The position numbers and the translations under genes were made by a program. A stretch of 7,271 bases of DNA from Syntrophomonadaceae bacterium (GTDB lineage Bacteria > Bacillota_D > Dethiobacteria > DTU022 > PWGO01), in NCBI GenBank assembly GCA_003554535.1, contig PWGT01000218.1, positions 1 through 7,271 of the forward strand, given 5' to 3'. Under the pieces are notes generated by a model that saw only the letters and a program-made list of their open reading frames with translations, did not search any database and was not told where the DNA came from. This document shows positions 1 through 5,765 of the stretch, piece by piece (positions within the stretch are counted from its first letter, which is position 1; each line of letters opens with the position of its first letter).

Positions 1-326
1 ACCGGTGTTACAGTGGCGCCAGCCTTAAGCGCTCCAAAGTAAGCAATAATAAACTGGGGGCTGTTTAACAAGTAGATTATTAAAGTATCCCCTTTACTTA
101 TACCTAAGCCCCTCAATGCATTGGCAAAACTGTCCACATATTCTTTTAACTGCTTATATTTTAATGTGGTGCCGTAAAAAACAATTGCGTCTTGATCTGA
201 ATATTGCATCGCAGCTTGATCAAATATTTCTACTAAAGATTTATTTGGCACTTCTACTTCATGAGGCACCCCTTCCGGGTAGTACTTTAACCAGGGCTTG
301 TTCAGGTAATATTCCTTATTCTGCAT
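1..326 (-). CDS. AMP-forming acyl-CoA ligase, N-terminal fragment (gene runs off the left edge)
   Basis: The reading frame opens with ATG at 326-324 and stays open to base 1, giving 108 complete codons of a protein that normally has about 500-570 residues. A Shine-Dalgarno GGGAGG at 337-342 lies 10 nt upstream and supports this start. The visible part begins MQNKEYYLNKPWLKYYPEGV and continues with features of the N-terminal subdomain of the ANL (acyl/aryl-CoA synthetase) superfamily: a YGTTLKYKQL segment near residues 51-60, a GISKGDTLIIYLLNSP segment near 75-90, and AYFGALKAGATVTP at 95-108. The PWL-x-YYPEGVP opening resembles that of the complete ligase at 3859-5541, so the two are probably paralogues. 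The P-loop, adenine-binding and catalytic lysine motifs lie outside the window, so activity and substrate cannot be judged. It follows the LivM-type permease by 67 nt and is probably co-transcribed with it. Family assignment is firm; acyl specificity is unknown. Confidence 0.88.
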   Translation of the reverse strand, partial: MQNKEYYLNKPWLKYYPEGVPHEVEVPNKSLVEIFDQAAMQYSDQDAIVFYGTTLKYKQLKEYVDSFANALRGLGISKGDTLIIYLLNSPQFIIAYFGALKAGATVTP

Positions 327-336
327 GCTTATTATT

Positions 337-342
337 CCTCCC
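337..342 (-). promoter_or_regulatory. Ribosome binding site of the second acyl-CoA ligase
   Basis: GGGAGG, read on the minus strand, lies 10 nt before the ATG at 326. It fixes the start of the truncated ligase gene. The rest of the 67-nt gap (327-393) shows no convincing hairpin or promoter. Confidence 0.7.
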
Positions 343-393
343 ACTTACTATTTCCTTAAGATTCCATACTACCTCTTTATTAAGAAATCTGGG

Positions 394-1419
394 TTACAAA
401 TACGTGTTGCATACCCGACATTCTTTACGGTTAAAAAAATTACGCACCTTACACCTCGGACATTCTTTTTCAATTTTTCTTCTGATCCATGTAGTAATTC
501 CCTCAGGCATAAACCGCAAAACTACAATAACGATCAATGCAAACCCTATCATTCTATATTCCGGGACAACCCGCATAAACTCCACTAAAGGATACAGAAT
601 AAATACTCCCAACACTGCTCCATAAATAGTGGCAATCCCTCCAAAAATGACCCAGATTACAGCTTGTAAAGACATAATTATTTCCAGGGTTCCCGGCCCT
701 GCAATCCTAATGAAATGCGCATATAACCCCCCGGCTATACCCGCAAAAAAACCGCTCACACAAAATGCAAGCAATTTATAACGGGCAGTATTGATGCCAG
801 CTGTTCTAACTGCTATCTCGTCTTCTCTAATTGCATGGAATATGAGACCAACTTTTGATTCGGTGATTTTCCACATACCATAACAAAGAAACAGCATCAA
901 AAAAAACGTAATATAGTATTCCTGGATTCTTGTAGAAGCCAGGCGGGTTATTCCCGATACTCCCAGCTCACCTCCGGTAACCCCCGGCAACAGGTAAATT
1001 AAACCTAAGAGCATAATCGGAAAAGCAAGAGTCACAAGGGCAAGGTACGGACCTTTTAATCGTAGTGAAGGAAAACCAACAATTAAACCGGCCAAAACAG
1101 CCATGAAAGCTCCCAGCGGTATTGTAACCCAATGGCTGATCCCATAGTTTAGGTTCAGTAAGGCCGAAGTATATGAGGCAACACCAAAAAAAAGGGCATG
1201 CCCCAGGCTTATTTGTCCTACAAACCCGGACAATAGGTCCCAGCTTGCAGCAAATATAGCAAAAATACTGGCAAGAGCAAAGATACGTAACACATATGAA
1301 TCTTGAACGAACACAGGCAGCAATAATAAAAATAATATCAAGATAATTACAATACTCCTGCTCGGTAAAGCAAGAAACTCCCGGCGCAAGTATCTGAAAT
1401 ACCACTTAAGTGCCATCAT
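394..1419 (-). CDS. livM: LivM-type branched-chain (HAAT family) ABC transporter permease with a C-terminal four-cysteine tail
   Basis: This 341-residue membrane protein is one of the two permease subunits of a HAAT-type importer. It has many hydrophobic segments, starting at about residues 23-38 and 43-60. Family landmarks are SGFVGQISLGHALFFGVASY (64-83), GPYLALVTLAF (123-133), the cytoplasmic coupling loop FHAIREDEIAVRTAGI (195-210, the region that contacts the ATPase) and a glycine-rich segment at 258-271. The gene starts at ATG 1419, with a second ATG immediately after. Its Shine-Dalgarno lies inside the end of the LivH-type gene and the two genes are separated by only 2 nt, so translation is probably coupled. 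The odd feature is the C-terminus: after the last membrane segment and a basic stretch (WIRRKIEKE), residues 320-337 carry CPRC and CRVC pairs separated by ten residues, resembling a small zinc ribbon. Textbook LivM proteins have no such tail. The transported substrate is not shown by the sequence. Confidence 0.93.
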   Translation of the reverse strand: MMALKWYFRYLRREFLALPSRSIVIILILFLLLLPVFVQDSYVLRIFALASIFAIFAASWDLLSGFVGQISLGHALFFGVASYTSALLNLNYGISHWVTIPLGAFMAVLAGLIVGFPSLRLKGPYLALVTLAFPIMLLGLIYLLPGVTGGELGVSGITRLASTRIQEYYITFFLMLFLCYGMWKITESKVGLIFHAIREDEIAVRTAGINTARYKLLAFCVSGFFAGIAGGLYAHFIRIAGPGTLEIIMSLQAVIWVIFGGIATIYGAVLGVFILYPLVEFMRVVPEYRMIGFALIVIVVLRFMPEGITTWIRRKIEKECPRCKVRNFFNRKECRVCNTYL

Positions 1420-1421
1420 GC

Positions 1422-2291
1422 TTATCTCTCTCCCTCAATGGAAACTCCAAATAAACCTTCCGGCTTGATTAATAAAATTACTACCATCAAAGCAAGGGCC
1501 ATAGCTAATTTTAAAAACGACCCCCCGGGCACCAGTGAGACAACCAAAACTTCAGCAAATCCAAGAATAAATGCTCCAATAAAGCTACCCTTGATACTGC
1601 CCAAGCCTCCAAGGATAACTACTGCCAGAACAACAATTAGAGGATCCAGCCACATATGGGGTTCTATCACATATATTGGAGCCATCATCGAACCTGCAAC
1701 TGCAGATAAAACCAGGGCTATGAGAACAGTTAATGATGCTATTCTCGGAACATCTATCCCCATAAGATTTGCAATTTCCCTGTCCTGGGCAGAAGATCTT
1801 ATTGCAACCCCTAACCGGGTTTTCATCAGTATGTACCATAAAATGGCAAGAAAAACGAAAACGACTAGAAAAGTTAAAATATATTGATTTGTAACCCTTA
1901 TGCCTAACAGAGTGGAATGCCCCGGAATAATCGCCGAAACTCCCCGATAATGACCCCCAAAGAATAAGAGCAACACCTCTTGTAAAAGAAGAGCAATTGC
2001 TACTGTGGTTATAATAACTGTGGTTTCATGCTCCCTGACCGGTTCAATAACAGTTTTGTAAAAAAACATACCCAGCACAACTGTTATACTTATAGAAATC
2101 AGTATTGCTAATAAGGGATTAATTCCCAGGGTCACAGAAAATATATAGATTATATATGTCGCGATCATGTAAAAGGCAGTATGAGAAAGGTTTAAAATTT
2201 TTGCCACCCCGAAAATTAAAGAAAAGCCTATGGCCAGCATGGCATAAACTCCGCTTCTCATTAATCCGATAACCAGGATGCTTTCCAGCAT
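1422..2291 (-). CDS. livH: LivH-type branched-chain (HAAT family) ABC transporter permease
   Basis: This 289-residue integral membrane protein is the LivH-type permease partner of the LivM-type protein encoded next. Family landmarks include GFSLIFGVAKILNLSHTAFY (22-41), the cytoplasmic coupling loop GVAIRSSAQDREIANLMGID (161-180), the ILGGLGSIKGSFIGA segment (226-240) and the closing LLIKPEGLFG (273-282). Length is normal for LivH (about 290-300) and the frame is intact. The ATG at 2291 is preceded by AAGGAG with a rather long spacing of about 14 nt; no better in-frame start was seen. The gene lies 126 nt after the solute-binding protein gene, with a strong stem-loop in between, and is followed after 2 nt by the LivM-type gene. 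With LivM it should form the membrane channel, powered by LivG/LivF ATPases that are not in this window. Family assignment is secure. Neighbouring acyl-CoA genes suggest an organic acid rather than an amino acid as substrate, which is an inference. Confidence 0.94.
   Translation of the reverse strand: MLESILVIGLMRSGVYAMLAIGFSLIFGVAKILNLSHTAFYMIATYIIYIFSVTLGINPLLAILISISITVVLGMFFYKTVIEPVREHETTVIITTVAIALLLQEVLLLFFGGHYRGVSAIIPGHSTLLGIRVTNQYILTFLVVFVFLAILWYILMKTRLGVAIRSSAQDREIANLMGIDVPRIASLTVLIALVLSAVAGSMMAPIYVIEPHMWLDPLIVVLAVVILGGLGSIKGSFIGAFILGFAEVLVVSLVPGGSFLKLAMALALMVVILLIKPEGLFGVSIEGER
1427..1436 (-). promoter_or_regulatory. Ribosome binding site for the LivM-type gene, inside the end of the LivH-type gene
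   Basis: The purine run GAGGGAGAGA lies within the last codons of the upstream permease gene (encoding the EGER tail) and precedes the ATG at 1419. The upstream stop codon (1422-1424) falls between this site and that start, an arrangement typical of translational coupling between paired permease genes. Confidence 0.65.
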
Positions 2292-2305
2292 AACCGGAAT
2301 TTCAA

Positions 2306-2312
2306 CTCCTTT
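2306..2312 (-). promoter_or_regulatory. Ribosome binding site of the LivH-type gene, with long spacing
   Basis: AAGGAGT on the minus strand is the only Shine-Dalgarno match before the ATG at 2291. It sits about 14 nt away, longer than the usual 5-10 nt, so initiation may be less efficient than for the binding-protein gene. A nearby TTG within the site is out of frame with the permease. Confidence 0.5.
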
Positions 2313-2363
2313 GCGGGATTACTCGACATTTAAATTCATCCAACCCATTGCTATGAAATGATC

Positions 2364-2403
2364 GATAAGGCCCTCTTACTTATTAAAGTAATCAGGCCTT
2401 ATC
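2364..2403 (-). promoter_or_regulatory. Intercistronic stem-loop between the solute-binding protein and LivH-type genes
   Basis: GATAAGGCC (2364-2372) and GGCCTTATC (2395-2403) form a perfect 9-bp inverted repeat. Inside it, TTACTT (2376-2381) pairs with AAGTAA (2386-2391) around a 4-nt ATTA loop, after a symmetric 3-by-3 internal loop. The RNA made from the minus strand would fold into one 40-nt hairpin beginning 14 nt after the binding-protein stop codon. No U-tract follows the outer stem, so it does not look like a classical intrinsic terminator. The position suits an mRNA-stabilising or partial-attenuation element that lets the binding protein be made in excess over the permeases, as known for malE-malF. 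That role is inferred from position. Confidence 0.7.
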
Positions 2404-2417
2404 TATTAGATGACAAC

Positions 2418-3731
2418 TTAATTTGACCAATATTCAATAACCCGCGGAGGTATTTTATATGGCTGCACACCATCATGAGTTATTTCTACACCTTCAACAG
2501 GCGACCATTCATAAGGCCAAACGCATACTAATTCGCCATCTTGCCACTGGTTAGCAACACCGGTCATATATTCAGGCCCCCAGGTAATCGAGTGGAAGTC
2601 GCTAAAGACAACACGCCCCAGGGCTGCTTCATAATCTGTCTCTGCCATAGCCTCGACTACTGCGTCAACCTCTACAGTTCCCGCTCTTTCAACTGCGTCT
2701 TTATAAATATAAAGCGCATCATAAGTCCCTGCAGAATGGGAAGGAGTATCGCCGGCTACCTCCAAGAATTGTTCCATAAAAGGCATTGTTTTATCCGTTA
2801 TGTTAGCTTTACCATATGTATTCAAACTGGTTTCGTAGTTGCAATATCCATCGGTTGCCTCCCAAAATTCTAACTTCTGGCTTTCTGCACTTAACCCAAA
2901 CGAACATGCAGGTATTTCCAATTCACCCCATTGGCGCCCGTATGTTACCGCAGCGGGACCGGATAAAGCAGTAAAGATTATATGAGCATCAGCATCTTGA
3001 ATAGCCGCTAACTCTGAAGAAATATCGGTAGCAGTAGCTGAAGGGCGCCAGGTCCCGGCATGTTCCATACCTGCCTGGGGAATTGTTTCCTCAGCACCGG
3101 CAACCAGCGCATCGGTCCATTCTAGCCTGTCCATTAAAACAGCAACCCTGGGTTGTTCAATACCCAATTCTTCCCTTAATGCATCGGCAATTTCCATTAA
3201 TTTCACAAAAGCAAGCTGCGCTATATCCATTGTATTAATAGGTGTTAAATGAAAGATATATTTAAATTGATCGTAGTTCTCATCTACCCTGCCCATGGTC
3301 AGTGCTGCCGAAGCAGCTCCGCAAATGATAAATATTTTTTCATTTTCAGCCGCTATCTCCGTCATCGGAAATACAGCTTCCGTGCGAAAGCCACCAACCA
3401 TCAAGTCCACGTTATCCACATCAATTGCTCTTTCTACAGCCGCTATCGCATCATCCACACTGTGCAACTCATTTGTATCCACCCTTACAAGTTCAATTTC
3501 ATATGCCTGGTCAGCAACTTCTATGCCTCCGCCAGCATTAATCTCATCTTTGGCTATCTCCGCTCCATACCAGTTATGGTCACCTTGCACATAACCCATG
3601 GGGCCTACCACACCAATTTTAATTGTTAACTCTTCTTCACCTACCGCTTCCTGCTCACATCCCAAAGCAACTAGCGCCAGTATCATAGCAGTCAAAACAA
3701 AGAGCATAAATAACTTACCAGAGAGTCTCAT
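2418..3731 (-). CDS. Solute-binding lipoprotein of a branched-chain/HAAT-type ABC importer (LivK-like)
   Basis: This 437-residue protein is the extracytoplasmic receptor of the importer and belongs to the type I periplasmic-binding (Leu/Ile/Val-binding) family. Residues 1-24 form a lipoprotein signal: basic MRLSGK, a hydrophobic core, then VALGC with Cys25 as probable lipidation site. The mature part opens with LTIKIGVVGPMGYVQGDHNW (35-54) and continues with AEIAKDEINAGGGI (57-70), the hinge-side segment VDLMVGGFRTEAVFPMTEIA (108-127), RVAVLMDRLEW (195-205), TDISSELAAIQDADAHIIF (235-253) and SHSAGTYDALYIYKDAVERA (331-350). The ATG at 3731 has AAGGGGG 8 nt upstream (3740-3746). The mature protein looks rich in Asp and Glu. 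Residues 40-160 align loosely with the family; the ligand pocket cannot be read by eye. It lies 127 nt after an acyl-CoA ligase gene and upstream of both permease genes. The ligand is probably a carboxylic acid or amino acid; the catabolic context favours the former. Confidence 0.92.
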   Translation of the reverse strand: MRLSGKLFMLFVLTAMILALVALGCEQEAVGEEELTIKIGVVGPMGYVQGDHNWYGAEIAKDEINAGGGIEVADQAYEIELVRVDTNELHSVDDAIAAVERAIDVDNVDLMVGGFRTEAVFPMTEIAAENEKIFIICGAASAALTMGRVDENYDQFKYIFHLTPINTMDIAQLAFVKLMEIADALREELGIEQPRVAVLMDRLEWTDALVAGAEETIPQAGMEHAGTWRPSATATDISSELAAIQDADAHIIFTALSGPAAVTYGRQWGELEIPACSFGLSAESQKLEFWEATDGYCNYETSLNTYGKANITDKTMPFMEQFLEVAGDTPSHSAGTYDALYIYKDAVERAGTVEVDAVVEAMAETDYEAALGRVVFSDFHSITWGPEYMTGVANQWQDGELVCVWPYEWSPVEGVEITHDGVQPYKIPPRVIEYWSN

Positions 3732-3858
3732 CTTAATTTCCCCCTTAAGTTAATAACACTTTAATCGTGCAGAAAACCATGCTAATATATTATTGTCAGT
3801 TCATCGCTACCATAGCAGCCCCATTCATGAATTATCTTTCTCTTCCATACTGGCACTT

Positions 3859-5541
3859 TTAGTTTACCTCAGGGTTTTTCTCAAATTCCTGCTCTTTTAA
3901 TTTTCTCCTGAGAATTTTACCGACCGCTGTTTTAGGAAGTTCCTCGACGAATTCAACTTCCCTGGGTACCTTGTAAGATGCAAGTTTTTCTTTGCAATAA
4001 TCTATTACTTCTTGTTCTGTAAGACTTTCATTATCTTTAACAACGATAAAGGCTTTTACCGTTTCCCCCCTGTACTTATCCGGCACTCCTATACTGCAAG
4101 CTTCCAGGACTTTGGGATGCTGTGATAGGATGTCGTCAATTTCAACTGGGAAAATATTGTAACCACCGGCAAGAATCATGTCTTTTTTCCTATCTACAAC
4201 ATATAAATACCAGTCTTCATCGAAATAACCAATGTCTCCGGTATACAACCATCCGTCTCGCAAGGCTTCTTTTGTCTCATCCTCTTTTTTATAATATCCT
4301 TCCATAATCAGCGGACCTTTAAAAATAATTTCCCCGCATTCACCTTGATCGAGCTCCTTTTCACCTGTTTCCGGATCAACTATTTTCGCTTCAATGTTCT
4401 GCATAGGCAAACCTACAGTTCCAGGCTTTACATTTTCGTCCCCCCATGGAGTAACTGTCACTAACCCGGTAGTTTCAGTCAAACCAAGTCCGGGGATCAT
4501 ATTGACATCTCTAAGCTCTTTAATTCTTTCAATAATATCAAGAGTTAAGGGGGCTGCCCCACTAATAAACCCTTTGATAGATGAAAGATCCATACTGCAG
4601 AATTCTTTATTTTCTAATAACTGAACCCAAATGGTCGGTACTCCCGGCAGGTAATTAGGCTTAGTTTTTTTGATCTCCTCAACAATGATTTCCGCAGAGG
4701 GCCTCGGTATTAATACCAGGTTTAATCCCTCCCACAGGCTGAACCCCTGAATTTGCGTGAACCCGGCCACATGGAAAAACGGAAAAATTGCCAGCACAGT
4801 TTCACCAGGTTCTGTAACCGGAATAGCCATTAGTTTTGTATTTTGAATACCGCTAGAAAAATGGGAATGATTCAACATAACCCCCTTACTCAATCCGGTT
4901 GTTCCACCAGTATAGAGCAAAGCAGCAAGTTCATCCCATTTAGAATTATCTTCCAATTGGCTGGCCGATTGTTTCTCCAGAAGATCTTTGAAAAGATATA
5001 TCCCTCGTTCTGGTGTAACCTTGTTATAGAGTTCTTTTTTTAATAAGGGAAGCAATTGCTTCTTGGGAAAAGGCAAGTAATCGTTAAGGTGGCAACAAAC
5101 AATTGACTCTACTTTTATTTTATTCCTGACATTAAAAATTCTGGGCATCAATATATCCAGGGTTACTAAAACCTTAGCGTCAGAATCGTTGAACTGGTAT
5201 TCCAGTTCCCTTTCTGTATAAAGTGGATTAACCATTACCAAGACCGCGCCAAGCTTCATAGTAGCATAGTTTGCCATTACAGCTTGCGGAATATTGGGAA
5301 GGTGTATGGCCACCCTGTCACCTTTTTCCCCTCCTAACTCTTTTAATGCTCTGGCAAACTGGTTTACCAGTGCCTCCAGTTCACCATAGGTAATTTTTTT
5401 GCCCATAAATGTTAAAGCAATATTTAGCGGATATTTTTCAGCAATCCTGGCAAGAGAAGCAGGCATAGTAGTTTTTTCATAATCATATGCTTCAGGCATT
5501 CCGGGCAAATAATGATTAAGCCACGGTTTTGAATTAGACAT
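3859..5541 (-). CDS. AMP-forming acyl-CoA ligase (long-chain fatty acid-CoA ligase type)
   Basis: This complete 560-residue ANL-superfamily enzyme is expected to activate a carboxylic acid with ATP to an acyl-adenylate and then form its CoA thioester in the cytoplasm. Visible motifs in order: P-loop YTGGTTGLSKGV (210-221), FPFFHVAGF (253-261), SGAAPL (327-332), the adenine-binding/A5 region GLGLTETTG (351-359), YTGD (433-436) with the ribose-binding Asp436, the hinge DRKKDMI (450-456), GGYNIFPVEI (459-468), and PKTAVGKI (536-543) with Lys542 as the probable adenylation-step catalytic lysine. All key residues are present and the length is usual for the family. In A5 the residue usually aromatic before GLTE/GMTE is Leu352. 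ATG 5541 has a strong AAAAGGAG (5551-5558) 9 nt upstream. The overall look is that of long- or medium-chain fatty acid ligases, but aryl or branched acids are possible. It sits between an acyl-CoA dehydrogenase and an ABC importer gene set. Confidence 0.93.
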   Translation of the reverse strand: MSNSKPWLNHYLPGMPEAYDYEKTTMPASLARIAEKYPLNIALTFMGKKITYGELEALVNQFARALKELGGEKGDRVAIHLPNIPQAVMANYATMKLGAVLVMVNPLYTERELEYQFNDSDAKVLVTLDILMPRIFNVRNKIKVESIVCCHLNDYLPFPKKQLLPLLKKELYNKVTPERGIYLFKDLLEKQSASQLEDNSKWDELAALLYTGGTTGLSKGVMLNHSHFSSGIQNTKLMAIPVTEPGETVLAIFPFFHVAGFTQIQGFSLWEGLNLVLIPRPSAEIIVEEIKKTKPNYLPGVPTIWVQLLENKEFCSMDLSSIKGFISGAAPLTLDIIERIKELRDVNMIPGLGLTETTGLVTVTPWGDENVKPGTVGLPMQNIEAKIVDPETGEKELDQGECGEIIFKGPLIMEGYYKKEDETKEALRDGWLYTGDIGYFDEDWYLYVVDRKKDMILAGGYNIFPVEIDDILSQHPKVLEACSIGVPDKYRGETVKAFIVVKDNESLTEQEVIDYCKEKLASYKVPREVEFVEELPKTAVGKILRRKLKEQEFEKNPEVN

Positions 5542-5550
5542 AAGAATCTT

Positions 5551-5558
5551 CTCCTTTT
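5551..5558 (-). promoter_or_regulatory. Ribosome binding site of the complete acyl-CoA ligase
   Basis: AAAAGGAG on the minus strand, 9 nt before the ATG at 5541, supports that start. It begins only 2 nt after the stop codon of the possible small ORF at 5561-5641, so ribosomes finishing the small ORF would arrive right at this site. Confidence 0.7.
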
Positions 5559-5560
5559 AA

Positions 5561-5641
5561 TTAATTAAAAATAAACTCACAATCAAGCACATTAATAATT
5601 ACTAAAACCCTCTTCTTAGCGAATGTAAAATAAGCAGGCAA
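5561..5641 (-). CDS. Possible 26-residue small ORF or leader peptide before the acyl-CoA ligase gene
   Basis: A TTG at 5641-5639 opens 26 codons ending with TAA at 5563-5561. The predicted peptide begins MPAYFTFAKKRVLVIINVLD, ends CEFIFN, and has a basic AKKR patch followed by a short hydrophobic stretch. What draws attention is the GGGAGGTGG at 5646-5654, which contains GGAGGTG, an almost ideal match to the anti-Shine-Dalgarno, 5 nt before the TTG. No larger gene uses that site. The stop lies 19 nt before the ligase ATG, so the ORF could be a coupled leader peptide. I recognise no family. It may be non-coding, with the ribosome site being a remnant of a lost gene or a chance match; AT-rich codons alone cannot decide this. 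Confidence 0.35.
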   Translation of the reverse strand: MPAYFTFAKKRVLVIINVLDCEFIFN

Positions 5642-5645
5642 TTAG

Positions 5646-5654
5646 CCACCTCCC
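5646..5654 (-). promoter_or_regulatory. Strong orphan Shine-Dalgarno-like sequence in the acyl-CoA dehydrogenase/ligase gap
   Basis: GGGAGGTGG on the minus strand is one of the strongest ribosome-binding matches in the window, yet it is about 100 nt upstream of the ligase start. Its only sensible user is the 26-codon TTG-initiated ORF at 5561-5641. Confidence 0.5.
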
Positions 5655-5727
5655 TTTTAAGGTTTATGCTGAATATCCATAACCACACTTTTTACATAAT
5701 CATCATAAGAGTTCGATATTTTTCATT

Positions 5728-5752
5728 AAAAAAATAAAGGCGATATTTATTT
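5728..5752 (-). terminator. Weak AT-only terminator-like hairpin after the acyl-CoA dehydrogenase gene
   Basis: On the minus strand AAATAAA (5752-5746) can pair with TTTATTT (5738-5732) around a 7-nt loop, followed by four more T residues (5731-5728). The stem contains only A-U pairs, so it would be unstable, and termination is doubtful. It starts 13 nt after the dehydrogenase stop codon, where a terminator would be expected if the dehydrogenase were a separate transcription unit. Confidence 0.25.
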
Positions 5753-5765
5753 ATAGTATTTAAAC

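Noticed and set aside
1438..1887. Plus-strand open frame of 149 codons, antisense to the LivH-type gene
   Set aside because: It is a shadow of the permease gene: low-complexity Thr/Ile/Lys-rich translation, no family resemblance and no convincing ribosome site. The same applies to other plus-strand frames such as 116-625, 2541-2873, 3249-3629 and 6561-6818.
3823..3832. Palindrome ATTCATGAAT upstream of the binding-protein gene, reminiscent of half of a fatty-acid regulator operator
   Set aside because: Ten bases is too short and it does not extend to a full FadR-like operator; no second copy was seen near the other genes.
3732..3858. Possible promoter (CTGACA with AT-rich TATATT nearby) in the ligase/binding-protein gap
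   Set aside because: The -35-like and -10-like boxes do not have acceptable 16-18 nt spacing, so no promoter is claimed. No strong terminator was seen in this gap either.
5714..5748. Direct repeat CGATATTT at 5714-5721 and 5741-5748
   Set aside because: Only 8 bp in very AT-rich DNA, with two copies and no further array; easily a chance match.
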